A stretch of DNA of 64,000 nucleotides from JAGVSR01 sp963708775 (GTDB lineage: Bacteria; Pseudomonadota; Alphaproteobacteria; Rhizobiales; Hyphomicrobiaceae), in contig CAVPTI010000010.1 in assembly GCA_963708775.1 (NCBI GenBank), forward strand, positions 248,001 to 312,000. The letters are read 5' to 3'. Positions 1-8,647 of this stretch are shown here, piece after piece. The notes under the pieces are model-generated. The model did no database searches, was not told the DNA's origin, and was given only the letters and a program-made list of their open reading frames with translations. Position 1 is the stretch's first letter; every line of letters begins with the position of its first letter. The translations under genes and the position numbers were made by a program.

Positions 1-51
1 CACATGAGTCGTCTATCATGCGCAAAAAACATTGAAAAACGAATATGACCC

Positions 52-1239
52 ATGACGCGTGCCCCTGCCCGAGCCAAAACCCTGCGGCCGAAAAACGATC
101 CCTCCCGGCCCTACAATGCCTTGCCCCACCTGCCTCCTCCGGCGGACCTGGAGACACGTGAGATCTTGAAACGCTGCGTCGCCGCCCACCGTGAATTGGC
201 CGAGCTCCGCTTGGCTGGACACCTGCTGCCGGACGAAACGGTGCTCATCACAGCCATCCCGACGCTCGAAGCGCGCGCCAGCTCCGAAATCGAAAACATC
301 GTCACGACGAACGATTCTCTTTTCCGGGAAGCCAGCCTCGGCGGCGGCGATCGCGGCACCATTGATCCCGCCGCGAAAGAGGCTCTGCGCTACCGCAGCG
401 CGCTGCACAACGGCTTTGAGACGCTGGCTCAGAGGCCGATCACGACGCGTTTGGCTACCGACATCTGCCGCATGGTGACCGGCACCGATCTCGATGTTCG
501 CTCGACGCCCGGCACCGCGTTGAAGAACGTCCTGACCGGCCAAATCATCTACACGCCACCCGAAGGCGCCAACGTCATCCGCGACCTCCTGGCCGACTGG
601 GAGCGATACATCAACGACGAGAGCGACATCGATCCGCTCATCCGCATGGCCGTCCAGCACTACCAGTTCGAAGCCATTCACCCCTTCGGCGACGGCAATG
701 GACGAACCGGCCGCATCCTCAACCTGCTCTTTCTCGTGCAATCCGGACTTCTTGAAAGACCGACCCTCTATCTCAGCCGCTACATCCTGCGCACGCGTAC
801 CGAATATTATGCGCACCTCGCCGAGGTGACACGAAACGCAACGTGGCAAGGCTGGGTGCTCTATCTTCTCACCGGTGTGGAAGAGACCGCACGATGGACC
901 AACAAGAAGGTCCGCGCCGTCCGCGCCTTGATGGAAGACACAGCCCGGCACATTCGCGAAACGAAGCCGCGGCTCTACACGCGCGAACTCGTCGAACTCA
1001 TCTTTTCGCAGCCCTACTGCCGTATAGAAAATGCCATTCAGGCCGGTCTGGGCAACCGGGTTACCGTTGCGGGTTACTTCAAACAGCTCGTCGAACTGGG
1101 CGTCCTGGTTGAGGAGCGCGCATGGCGCGACAAAGTTTTCATCAACCGGAAGTATCTGGACCTACTTTCAAGCGATGCACACGACTTCGCGCCGTACGGC
1201 CAGCCGAAGACCACAGCGAAGCCGGAGAAAAAAGCATGA
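52..1239 (+). CDS. Fic family protein (predicted AMP-transferase)
   Basis: This 395-residue protein carries the Fic core motif HPFGDGNGRTGR at residues 210-221, with the catalytic His210. Fic enzymes usually transfer AMP from ATP to a hydroxyl side chain of a target protein. An N-terminal SSEIEN stretch at residues 77-82 fits the inhibitory helix signature [S/T]xxxE[G/N] of self-inhibited class II Fic proteins. The C-terminal third resembles the winged-helix region common in long Fic proteins. Its stop codon overlaps the start of the next gene (ATGA at 1236-1239), so the two are probably translated together. The target is unknown. Fic membership is clear; the AMPylation activity is inferred from the family. 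Confidence 0.9.
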   Translation: MTRAPARAKTLRPKNDPSRPYNALPHLPPPADLETREILKRCVAAHRELAELRLAGHLLPDETVLITAIPTLEARASSEIENIVTTNDSLFREASLGGGDRGTIDPAAKEALRYRSALHNGFETLAQRPITTRLATDICRMVTGTDLDVRSTPGTALKNVLTGQIIYTPPEGANVIRDLLADWERYINDESDIDPLIRMAVQHYQFEAIHPFGDGNGRTGRILNLLFLVQSGLLERPTLYLSRYILRTRTEYYAHLAEVTRNATWQGWVLYLLTGVEETARWTNKKVRAVRALMEDTARHIRETKPRLYTRELVELIFSQPYCRIENAIQAGLGNRVTVAGYFKQLVELGVLVEERAWRDKVFINRKYLDLLSSDAHDFAPYGQPKTTAKPEKKA

Positions 1240-1913
1240 CGGGTAGCGTTGAGGCCCTGCGCGATATCATGAGCCGCATTGAACTCGCAGCAAAAGGCGC
1301 AGGACGAGATCCACAGACCGTCACGCTCGTCGCGGTGTCAAAAACCTACGGCGAAGAGGCCATCGTTCCCGTGATCGAAAACGGCCAGCGTGCCTTCGGC
1401 GAAAACCGCGTACAGGAGGCCAAGTCGAAATGGCCGAACCTCCAAGCCCGCTTCCAAGGCCTCGAACTCCACCTCATCGGTCCGCTCCAGTCAAACAAGA
1501 CAGCGGAAGCGGTGGAACTGTTTGACGCGATCCACACCGTCGATCGCCCAAAGATCGCCAAGGCGATCGCTGACGAAATGGCCAAGCAAGGCAAGCGCCC
1601 CAAACTTTTCGTGCAGGTGAACACCGGCGAGGAAGAGCAGAAAGCAGGCGTAGCTCCGCGTGAAACCGCAGCCTTCCTTCACCACTGCCGCGACGAACTC
1701 AAACTCGAGATCTCGGGCCTGATGTGCATTCCACCCGTTGACGAAGAGGCCGCCCTCCACTTCGGCCTCTTGGCAACGCTGGCGCGCGAAAATGGCCTGA
1801 AAGGTCTCAGCATGGGCATGAGTGATGACTTCGAGACCGCCATCGCTCTGGGTGCCACCCACATCCGCGTCGGAAGCGCCATTTTCGGCGCCCGCAAGCC
1901 CGTTGGCCTCTGA
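1236..1913 (+). CDS. YggS/PROSC family pyridoxal phosphate-binding protein
   Basis: This 225-residue protein matches the YggS/PLPBP family, which folds like the barrel domain of alanine racemase, binds PLP and keeps cellular PLP and amino/keto-acid pools in balance without a known catalytic reaction. The PLP lysine lies in VAVSKTYG near residue 36. Other family landmarks are AFGENRVQEA, HLIGPLQSNK and, near the end, the phosphate-binding segment SMGMSDDFETAI. The open frame extends upstream inside the Fic gene, but the ATG at 1236 gives the normal family length and an ATGA overlap with the Fic stop. The pairing with a Fic enzyme is unusual. Confidence 0.93.
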   Translation: MTGSVEALRDIMSRIELAAKGAGRDPQTVTLVAVSKTYGEEAIVPVIENGQRAFGENRVQEAKSKWPNLQARFQGLELHLIGPLQSNKTAEAVELFDAIHTVDRPKIAKAIADEMAKQGKRPKLFVQVNTGEEEQKAGVAPRETAAFLHHCRDELKLEISGLMCIPPVDEEAALHFGLLATLARENGLKGLSMGMSDDFETAIALGATHIRVGSAIFGARKPVGL

Positions 1914-2046
1914 GTACGCCCGCCGATGCATTCGGCCGGCCATCCGTTTCTCCACCACTTATCCAGAGCTTTTACACCTGCCTTGACCGAGTACCCGTGC
2001 GGCCGGTGGTACCGTCCTCCTGATTGATTCTCTTTCGGAGAGCGCC

Positions 2047-2928
2047 ATGACCACCATCGTTGCCCGCAGCGGAAATGCGGCCGCCGAAGCCGCGGCGCAG
2101 GACGCCGCACGCGAGGAAATCGCCGAACGCAAGACGGCGAAAGGTTCGGGCAAGGCGCCCAAGCCAGGCAAGGATGGCTGGCACCGCTTCACCGTCGATG
2201 TCTGGATCACGAATCTCAACACGATCGAGTTCGGCATCTACAAGCGCTCGCGCAACCGCGCCAAGTCGCGCCAGTTCACATCCGACATGGACATCTATGC
2301 CGAAGTGATCGAGAACGGCGAGCGCACGGGCCTCATAGGCTACCGCGAAGATCTTTGGAAACAGAAGACGGGCATGGATAAGCGCCTCGTCTTCAAGTTG
2401 TTCAACGAAACCGTCAACTGGCGCGCCACCATGGACCTCATGGTCGGCCGCAGCCTGCAGATGACGATCGGCTCGCGCGGCCTACCAGTCACGGCATTCT
2501 CCATCAACACCGACGACGACAACTTCCTCATCTATCTTGAGCGCTCTGCCAACAAGTGGCCCTTCATGCCGGAGAACTTTTCGTTCTTCCTCATGAATGA
2601 CAACCAGCCCGAGTTCTATCGTCTAAAGCGCGACCTGATCGATCTTGGAGGCGACTTCACGCTTTATGATCAGCACGGCAACGTTGTCGGCGCACTCGAC
2701 GGCAAGGTGTTCTCACTTGGCGGCAAATGGTACGGCAAGATCAAGCAAGGCCATGCCGACAAGCGCCTTCTAACCGTGATGAAGCTCTTTGCCGGCATGA
2801 TGATCTTCAACGGTGACAGCCGTCGGCACATGAAAGCGCTCTATCGCGACGTTCGCCGCGGCAAGATCAAGCCGAAGATCGAAGCGCAGGAAGCCGACCT
2901 CTACAAGAACCCGCGCCGAACCCGCTGA
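2047..2928 (+). CDS. conserved hypothetical protein, unknown function
   Basis: I do not recognise this 293-residue protein. It has an Ala/Lys-rich, probably disordered N-terminus (about residues 1-40) followed by a folded region rich in beta-strand-like stretches. No signal peptide or membrane segment is visible. Residues around 205-245 (FTLYDQHGNVVG, then GKVFSLGGKWYGKI) loosely recall the strand-turn pattern of LURP-one/tubby-like beta barrels, but this is a weak impression. The C-terminus is basic. An AGAG-type ribosome site sits just before the ATG, and a strong bidirectional hairpin follows the stop. It appears to be a single-gene unit with codon use like its neighbours. Confidence 0.75.
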   Translation: MTTIVARSGNAAAEAAAQDAAREEIAERKTAKGSGKAPKPGKDGWHRFTVDVWITNLNTIEFGIYKRSRNRAKSRQFTSDMDIYAEVIENGERTGLIGYREDLWKQKTGMDKRLVFKLFNETVNWRATMDLMVGRSLQMTIGSRGLPVTAFSINTDDDNFLIYLERSANKWPFMPENFSFFLMNDNQPEFYRLKRDLIDLGGDFTLYDQHGNVVGALDGKVFSLGGKWYGKIKQGHADKRLLTVMKLFAGMMIFNGDSRRHMKALYRDVRRGKIKPKIEAQEADLYKNPRRTR

Positions 2929-2963
2929 TAACGGGCTTTGCGCCGCTCCAATCAAGACCAACA

Positions 2964-2997
2964 AAAACCCGGCGGACCGAGAGGTCAGCCGGGTTTT
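2964..2997. terminator. bidirectional intrinsic terminator
   Basis: A perfect 10-bp inverted repeat (AAAACCCGGC at 2964-2973, GCCGGGTTTT at 2988-2997) has A- and T-runs on its two sides. It lies between the converging genes ending at 2928 (+) and 3036 (-) and can serve both. Confidence 0.85.
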
Positions 2998-3035
2998 CCG
3001 TTCTCATGGTCTGCCCTGCGGCTGCGTGGCGAACA

Positions 3036-3353
3036 CTAATTACGGCGCGACTTGGCCGTCGATGCTGTTTTGTAGCGCTTGCGATCGGAATCCTTGATCT
3101 CACCTGCGGCAGCGAGAGCACCGATGCATGGCTTGGAGAGCCGCGGACCCACAGCCCGCATGCACTTGCGCACGGCAGGTGTGCCGACCGGATGCATGCT
3201 GCAATGTGCGAAGTAGTCATTGGCACAGGCCCGCTTTACGGCGGGGCTGACGTCCTTCGCGGATGCCGCACCGGACAGGAGCGTTGCGGCGGCACAAAGT
3301 GCGACCGCCGCGGCGGAACCGGCAAGGCCGTGGAATGAACGGAAAAGTCTCAA
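3036..3353 (-). CDS. small secreted cysteine-containing protein
   Basis: This 105-residue protein begins with a signal peptide: basic MRLFR, a hydrophobic Ala/Leu core, and likely cleavage after AASA near residue 32. The mature part of about 70 residues holds four cysteines in the pattern C-x(6)-HC...C-x(11)-C, within segments such as ACANDYFAHC and KCMRAVG. This resembles the short cysteine-rich repeat proteins of Rhizobiales, which are predicted to form disulfides in the periplasm. No function is known. It converges on the preceding gene across a shared terminator. Confidence 0.7.
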   Translation of the reverse strand: MRLFRSFHGLAGSAAAVALCAAATLLSGAASAKDVSPAVKRACANDYFAHCSMHPVGTPAVRKCMRAVGPRLSKPCIGALAAAGEIKDSDRKRYKTASTAKSRRN

Positions 3354-3535
3354 GCAAACCCCCTATGGCGCGGTCCCGCCGCGCCTGTCACGTTGATGTC
3401 GGTATGCCGCCGCTTGGCCGCGCCGGCTCTTCGTTACTGGCGGAAGCAAATGGCCGGCGCTTCCGCGTCTGGACGCTGTATCTGCAAAAGGATAAGCGAT
3501 TCGCTCCGCGACTTGAGACCAGAGGTGACGTGTCG

Positions 3536-4777
3536 ATGACGAAAATCGCAAACCGCGACATGGCGGGCATGATCCGCGGCGTCGCGGCCCTCACCGACGG
3601 CAAGATCCGATCACCCTTTACTCAACTTCGCTGCCTTCTCGACGGTATTCCGCCTGGGCACGCACAGCCGATCGAATTGACGATCGGTGAACCGCGTGAA
3701 GCCATGCCTGACTTCATCGCCGCCAAGATTGCTGAAGCTACGGCGAGCTTCGGCAAGTATCCGCCAATCAAAGGATCGCAGAACCTGCGCGCGTCGATTG
3801 CCGCTTGGATCAGCCGCCGGTATGGCATTTCCGATATCGATGCGGAAAAGGAGATCCTGGCACTCAATGGGTCTCGCGAAGGCCTGACCTTCGCCTGCAT
3901 GCCGGCCCTAGCCCGCAAAGCCAGTATCGAGAACCCCGCCATCCTGATGTGCAATCCCTACTATTCGGCCTACATCGCAGGAGCGTTGGGGTGCGGTGCT
4001 GAAGCCGTATTTCTCAACGCAACCCGCGAGACCGGCTTCCTGCCCGACCTCGAAGCCTTGTCGGCCGACACGGCATTGCTGGCGCGCACGGCGGCCCTTT
4101 TCATCGGATCGCCCTCCAATCCGCAGGGCTCGGTTGCCGATCGTGCCTACATCGCCAAGGCGCTGGCTCTCGCCCGTCGGTACGACTTCATGCTGTTCTT
4201 CGATGAGTGTTACTCGGAGATTTACACGCACGAAGCCCCGACCGGAGCCCTCACCGTCGCCGCCGCCACGCCAGAGCGGTTCCGCAACTTGGTTGTCTTC
4301 AACTCCCTATCCAAACGGTCCAATCTTCCCGGAATGCGGTCAGGCTTCTGTGCGGGCGACGCCACATTTCTGGAAACCTATGGCGAGATCCGGAACATGT
4401 GTGCCCCGCAGGTGGCGGGACCCATCCAGCATGCATCAGCCGCCGCCTGGGCGGACGAAGAGCATGTCGAAACCGCCCGCGCGGCTTACCGAATGAAGTT
4501 CGCCGCCGCTGACGAACTGCTGACGGGCCATTTCGGCTACCGCCGGCCTGCCGGCGGGTTTTGCCTATGGCTCGATATGAGCCATCTCGGTGGCGGTGCC
4601 AACGCCGCGGTAACCTTATGGAAATCCTTCGGCGTCAAGGTGATACCTGGTGCTTTCCTAGCCCAGCCGGGCAGGGACGGGCGCAACCCGGGCGACGACT
4701 ATGTCAGGGTGGCGCTGGTTCAGCCGGCCGCAATGGTGAGGGAGGCGCTCGAACGAATTGTTCAATTGTCTGCGTAA
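3536..4777 (+). CDS. dapC: N-succinyldiaminopimelate aminotransferase (class I/II)
   Basis: This PLP-dependent aminotransferase of 413 residues probably converts N-succinyl-2-amino-6-ketopimelate to N-succinyl-LL-diaminopimelate in lysine and cell-wall synthesis. The PLP lysine is K260 in NSLSKRSNLPGMRSGF, a wording typical of the DapC branch; the substrate-side GKYPPIKG loop and DECYSEIY also fit. The frame is open further upstream to 3263, but the ATG at 3536 follows an AGAGGTGA ribosome site and gives the normal family length. dapF, asd and dapB also occur in this window. Assignment to DapC rather than a related aminotransferase rests on these motifs. Confidence 0.85.
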   Translation: MTKIANRDMAGMIRGVAALTDGKIRSPFTQLRCLLDGIPPGHAQPIELTIGEPREAMPDFIAAKIAEATASFGKYPPIKGSQNLRASIAAWISRRYGISDIDAEKEILALNGSREGLTFACMPALARKASIENPAILMCNPYYSAYIAGALGCGAEAVFLNATRETGFLPDLEALSADTALLARTAALFIGSPSNPQGSVADRAYIAKALALARRYDFMLFFDECYSEIYTHEAPTGALTVAAATPERFRNLVVFNSLSKRSNLPGMRSGFCAGDATFLETYGEIRNMCAPQVAGPIQHASAAAWADEEHVETARAAYRMKFAAADELLTGHFGYRRPAGGFCLWLDMSHLGGGANAAVTLWKSFGVKVIPGAFLAQPGRDGRNPGDDYVRVALVQPAAMVREALERIVQLSA

Positions 4778-4787
4778 AGAAGCGTTC

Positions 4788-7412
4788 GTGTCGATGCCCG
4801 GTTTGCGTGAAGAAAAGTACGATGCCCTACTGCCTGAAAGCGTGGAAGCGCGCTTGCTGGGCCTCAGCGCGCGCACGGGCGGCTTCCTCCTGCTGGCACT
4901 CCTGTCGTTCGTATGGATCAGCCTGCTCACCTGGTCGGCCAACGATCCTAGCCTGACGATCTCTGGGAGTGCCGCGACCGGTAACGCCGGCGGTCCGGTT
5001 GGCGCCATCCTATCCGACATACTTCTGCAGATGCTGGGCTTCGGTGCCGTTGTCTGCCTGTTCGCCCCCATGCTGTGGGCCATCGAACTGATCCGCCAGG
5101 AACGCATCTTTTACTTCCGAGCGAAGGGGATGTTCTACCCGCTTTCGATACTGTTCCTCGCCGGCGCCTTCGCAACGCTTCCTGTCTTACCCAGCTGGCC
5201 GCTGCACTATGCGATGGGCGGGATCCTCGGTGATCTTGTCGCGAGCTTTGCACGCTCCTTCATTGGCAACTTCACATCACCGGATTTTGCGTCCGTGCTG
5301 GCCGGTTTCGCGCTGCTGGCCGCCGGCCTTGCCGCAGCTGCCGAAAGCATTGGCGCCGACGCGAAGGAAAGCGCCGAGGCTGCGTGGAAACATCTGCGCA
5401 ATGGCCGCTCGGTCGAGCGGTGGCATGACATTATGCGCACTGACCGCAGCACTGCGCCGGCAGCGGCTACCCACATCGAGCCGCCATTTGCAAATTCGCC
5501 AAATGCTGATGTCCCACAGCCCAAACCACCGGCTGAGCCCGTAATGGGGTCCGTGTTCCAGCTTTGGCAGCGCCTGCTGGAAAGTTTTTCGCCCAGTCGC
5601 GTAGAAACCGGCCCATTGCCCGACGATCGGATCGAACCGATAGGCCCCGTCACTGACGTCGGCGATGCGGGAATTGCCGTTCGATTTGCCTCCCACTTTG
5701 GAAATCTGCGTGATCTCGTGCCCGGGTCTCGCGAATCCACTGTCGCGGATTTCGCCACGGATGAGTTCGACGACGAGGACACCCAAAGCCGCCGTATTGC
5801 CGAGAGGTTCGCTCCGGCCCACCTAAGGCCGTTGCCGACCGGACCTGTCGAACCGGACCTGTCCGCGCCTCAGCCTCAATCGCGCCCGCAGCGCGCGACG
5901 CGCCGCCCGTCTGCCGCTGTCCTGATGCGGCCGCCGCTCGACCTCCTCAAGCGTCCGGCCCAGCAGGGACTTGCCCCCGCCGTGTCTCAAGCCGCCGCCC
6001 GCACGACGGGTCAGCAACTTCTCGATGTGCTCGCCGACTATGGCGTCAAGGGCGAGATGCGCGATATCAAGCCCGGCCCCGTCGTCACGCTCTACGAATT
6101 CGAACCGACGCGGGGCACCAAATCGGCTCGCGTCATCGCACTGGCCGACGATATCGCCCGCTCGATGAGCGTCACCAGCGTTCGCGCCGCTGTGGTTCCC
6201 GGCCGCAATGCGATCGGTCTCGAGCTCCCGAACGTCAAGCGAGATGCGGTCGTTCTGCGCGAGATGCTGGAAAGCGAGTCGTTCCGCGCGTCGAAGGCCA
6301 TTCTTCCGCTGGCGCTCGGCAAATCGATCGGCGGCGAACCCGTCATCGCCGACCTTGCCCGCATGCCTCATCTGCTGGTTGCCGGAACCACGGGCTCTGG
6401 CAAATCAGTCGGCGTCAACGCCATGATCCTATCGCTGCTCTATCGGCTCTCGCCGGATCAGTGCCGCATGATCATGATCGATCCGAAGATGCTTGAGCTG
6501 TCGGTCTACAACGGCATTCCCCATCTGCTGACGCCAGTCGTGACCGATCCGCATAAGGCGGTCGCCGCGCTCGGTTGGGCCGTTACCGAGATGGAAGAAC
6601 GCTACAAGCGCATGGCCGCGCTGTCGGTTCGAAACATCGAAGCCTTCAATCAGCGCGTTCGCATGGCCGCCGAACGCGGCGAAACCCTGGCGCGAACCGT
6701 CCAAACCGGCTTCGATCGAACCACCGGCGAGCCGCGCTATGAGACCCAGGTCATCGACGCCAAGCCGATGCCCTACATCGTCATCGTCGTCGACGAATTC
6801 GCTGACCTGATGATTGTCGCCGGCAAGGACATCGAGCAGGCGGTCCAGCGTCTCGCGCAGATGGCGCGCGCGGCTGGCATCCACTTGATCATGGCAACGC
6901 AGCGCCCCTCCGTCGACATCATCACCGGTACGATCAAAGCCAACTTCCCCACCCGGATCAGCTTCAAGGTCACGTCAAAGATCGACAGCCGCACCATTCT
7001 CAACGAGCAGGGTGCCGAGCAACTCCTGGGGCAGGGCGACATGCTCTTCTCCACCGGCGCCGGCACCGTGACGCGCGTGCACGGTCCCTTCGTGTCCGAT
7101 GAGGAAGTCGAAGCGGTATCCGTCCACCTCAAAAGCCACGGCCAGCCGGACTATGTTGATAACGTCACCGCCGGCGCCGATGGCGACGTCGGTCTCGACG
7201 GCCCGGACCAACGCTCCGGCAGCGACGACCTCTACGAGCGTGCACGCACCATTGTGCTAAGCGAGAGAAAGGTTTCGACGAGCTACATCCAGCGCCGCCT
7301 GTCGATCGGCTATAACCGCGCCGCGGATATCATCGATCGAATGGAGCAGGAGGGGCTCATCACCCCCGCCAGCAGCACCGGGCGCCGCGAGGTTCTGAAA
7401 CCTGCGGCTTGA
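4788..7412 (+). CDS. ftsK: DNA translocase FtsK
   Basis: This membrane-anchored ATPase pumps chromosome DNA through the closing septum and directs XerCD recombination at dif. About four membrane helices lie within residues 30-190, followed by a long Pro-rich linker, then the motor. Walker A GTTGSGKS is near residue 532 and the Walker B region VVVDEFADLM near 665. The winged-helix gamma domain that reads KOPS sequences occupies roughly residues 820-870 (RRLSIGYNRAADIIDRMEQEGL). Start choice is uncertain: GTG 4788 has AAAGAAG six bases upstream, ATG 4794 begins MPGLREEK, and an ATG at 4758 would overlap the preceding gene by 20 bases. lolA follows, as in related genomes. Confidence 0.95.
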   Translation: MSMPGLREEKYDALLPESVEARLLGLSARTGGFLLLALLSFVWISLLTWSANDPSLTISGSAATGNAGGPVGAILSDILLQMLGFGAVVCLFAPMLWAIELIRQERIFYFRAKGMFYPLSILFLAGAFATLPVLPSWPLHYAMGGILGDLVASFARSFIGNFTSPDFASVLAGFALLAAGLAAAAESIGADAKESAEAAWKHLRNGRSVERWHDIMRTDRSTAPAAATHIEPPFANSPNADVPQPKPPAEPVMGSVFQLWQRLLESFSPSRVETGPLPDDRIEPIGPVTDVGDAGIAVRFASHFGNLRDLVPGSRESTVADFATDEFDDEDTQSRRIAERFAPAHLRPLPTGPVEPDLSAPQPQSRPQRATRRPSAAVLMRPPLDLLKRPAQQGLAPAVSQAAARTTGQQLLDVLADYGVKGEMRDIKPGPVVTLYEFEPTRGTKSARVIALADDIARSMSVTSVRAAVVPGRNAIGLELPNVKRDAVVLREMLESESFRASKAILPLALGKSIGGEPVIADLARMPHLLVAGTTGSGKSVGVNAMILSLLYRLSPDQCRMIMIDPKMLELSVYNGIPHLLTPVVTDPHKAVAALGWAVTEMEERYKRMAALSVRNIEAFNQRVRMAAERGETLARTVQTGFDRTTGEPRYETQVIDAKPMPYIVIVVDEFADLMIVAGKDIEQAVQRLAQMARAAGIHLIMATQRPSVDIITGTIKANFPTRISFKVTSKIDSRTILNEQGAEQLLGQGDMLFSTGAGTVTRVHGPFVSDEEVEAVSVHLKSHGQPDYVDNVTAGADGDVGLDGPDQRSGSDDLYERARTIVLSERKVSTSYIQRRLSIGYNRAADIIDRMEQEGLITPASSTGRREVLKPAA

Positions 7413-7562
7413 GCCTGCCTCCGCGCCTACCTGCCCCGTTGCGGCTTTGCCCAAACGCGCTAGTAAAGGCCCGGCAGCGGGGGTTTCGGCCCTCAGTTCG
7501 TCGCATTGTTCCGACATTTCGCTCAGGAACCGCAAAAGGCTGGCGAACGGACGTTTCGGGGG

Positions 7563-8354
7563 ATGACAAGAATGTGGACTGCTAAGGCTTCCGGGCTGGG
7601 CTTGCTCGTTGCGACATCACTGAGCTTCGCCGCCCCGACTTGGGCTGAAGACGCCAAACCCGCTCCCGCTCCAGCCCCTGCAGCCGCCGCTCCCGCTCCA
7701 GCCCCCGGCGCGGCACCGGCACCCGCTCCGGCGGGCCAGCCTGCCGCCGGATCCTCTTGGAGCGCCGAAGTGGCTGCCGGTAACCAGGGCATCAATCTCG
7801 ACGAAGCCCAGATGAAAGTGGTCAAGACAGTCAGCGACTACTTCAATGGGTTGACCTCTTTGAAGGGCAGCTTTGTCCAGACCACGTCCGACCAAAAGAA
7901 GATGAAGGGCAAGTTCTCGCTGCTCCGGCCCGGAAAATTCCGGTTCGACTATGCGCTGCCCTCCAAGCAAATCATTATTTCCGATGGCGAATTCCTGGCC
8001 ATCCAGGATCTCGACCTCAGGAACGAAGATCGTATCGCGCTTGACCAGACGCCGTTCCGCCTGCTCCTGCGCAAAGACGTTGACCTCGCCCGTGACGCAA
8101 AGATCATGGAGGTTCAGCAAGCCGAAGATTTGATGGTCGTCGCCTTGCAAGACAAAAGTCCTGACACACCAGGCCGGATCAAGGTCTTTCTGTCGACCAA
8201 GCCGTCCATCGAATTGAAGGAATGGGTCACCACCGACGCCCAGGGCATTGAAACCCGGGTTGAGATCGCGAGCGTCGCCCGAGATGAGAAAGTCGACTCC
8301 GACGCCTTCAAAATACAGGGCGTAAGCAACAATCCACTCCAGATGCCGCATTAA
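7563..8354 (+). CDS. lolA: LolA-like outer-membrane lipoprotein carrier protein
   Basis: This periplasmic chaperone of 263 residues should shuttle lipoproteins from LolCDE to the outer membrane. A signal peptide ends at about TWA-ED (residue 28). It is followed by an unusual stretch of about 35 residues made almost entirely of Ala and Pro, then the LolA beta-barrel domain with landmarks SLKGSFVQT, GKFRFDY, ISDGEFLAIQD and DKSPDTPG. The frame is open from 7506, but ATG 7563 precedes the signal peptide and has a G-rich site before it. The position after ftsK is the usual alphaproteobacterial context; the often-linked exonuclease III gene is not seen. Confidence 0.9.
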   Translation: MTRMWTAKASGLGLLVATSLSFAAPTWAEDAKPAPAPAPAAAAPAPAPGAAPAPAPAGQPAAGSSWSAEVAAGNQGINLDEAQMKVVKTVSDYFNGLTSLKGSFVQTTSDQKKMKGKFSLLRPGKFRFDYALPSKQIIISDGEFLAIQDLDLRNEDRIALDQTPFRLLLRKDVDLARDAKIMEVQQAEDLMVVALQDKSPDTPGRIKVFLSTKPSIELKEWVTTDAQGIETRVEIASVARDEKVDSDAFKIQGVSNNPLQMPH

Positions 8355-8490
8355 CCGATCCTGCGAGCGTGTGGCAGATAGGTACCGGGCAAGCCCTGCC
8401 TGGGGATAACCGGGCAATTTGGCATCACATTTTCGTGATCGCGCCTGAGGCCCCCTATTGAAAATGGGCAAGCTGCGCTTAACTAAATCA

Positions 8491-8630
8491 CAGACAGGCG
8501 GCGTCGTCTTTCATCGGTAGCTCCCCCCCGTCTACCCGACGACACGCCTGAGGCGCCGGCTTCCCTCCCGGTGTCTAGCGCGAGAGCGCAGCGCCCAACT
8601 TCGCCCCCCGGAGTTGGGCGCTTCTCGTTT
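8491..8630 (+). ncRNA. candidate small regulatory RNA with C-rich loops
   Basis: The gap after lolA can fold into four successive hairpins. CAGGCG-gc-GTCGTC (8495-8508) pairs with GACGAC-a-CGCCTG (8538-8550) around a loop containing seven consecutive C's. A short CCGG/CCGG stem has loop CTTCCCTC. A GCGC stem is closed by a GAGA tetraloop. The fourth is a perfect 10-bp terminator stem. A TTGAAA (8458-8463) and TAACTA (8480-8485) with 16-base spacing would start RNA near 8491. C-rich single-stranded loops resemble the anti-Shine-Dalgarno loops of alphaproteobacterial Hfq-type sRNAs. No protein frame explains this structure. Expression is inferred only. Confidence 0.5.
8591..8621 (+). terminator. 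intrinsic terminator of the candidate sRNA
   Basis: A perfect 10-bp inverted repeat (GCGCCCAACT at 8591-8600, AGTTGGGCGC at 8612-8621) encloses an 11-base loop and is followed by TTCTCGTTT. It could end lolA transcripts as well as the proposed small RNA, and may also act on the opposite strand below 8648. Confidence 0.7.
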
Positions 8631-8647
8631 CATCTCCTGGTCGCAGT

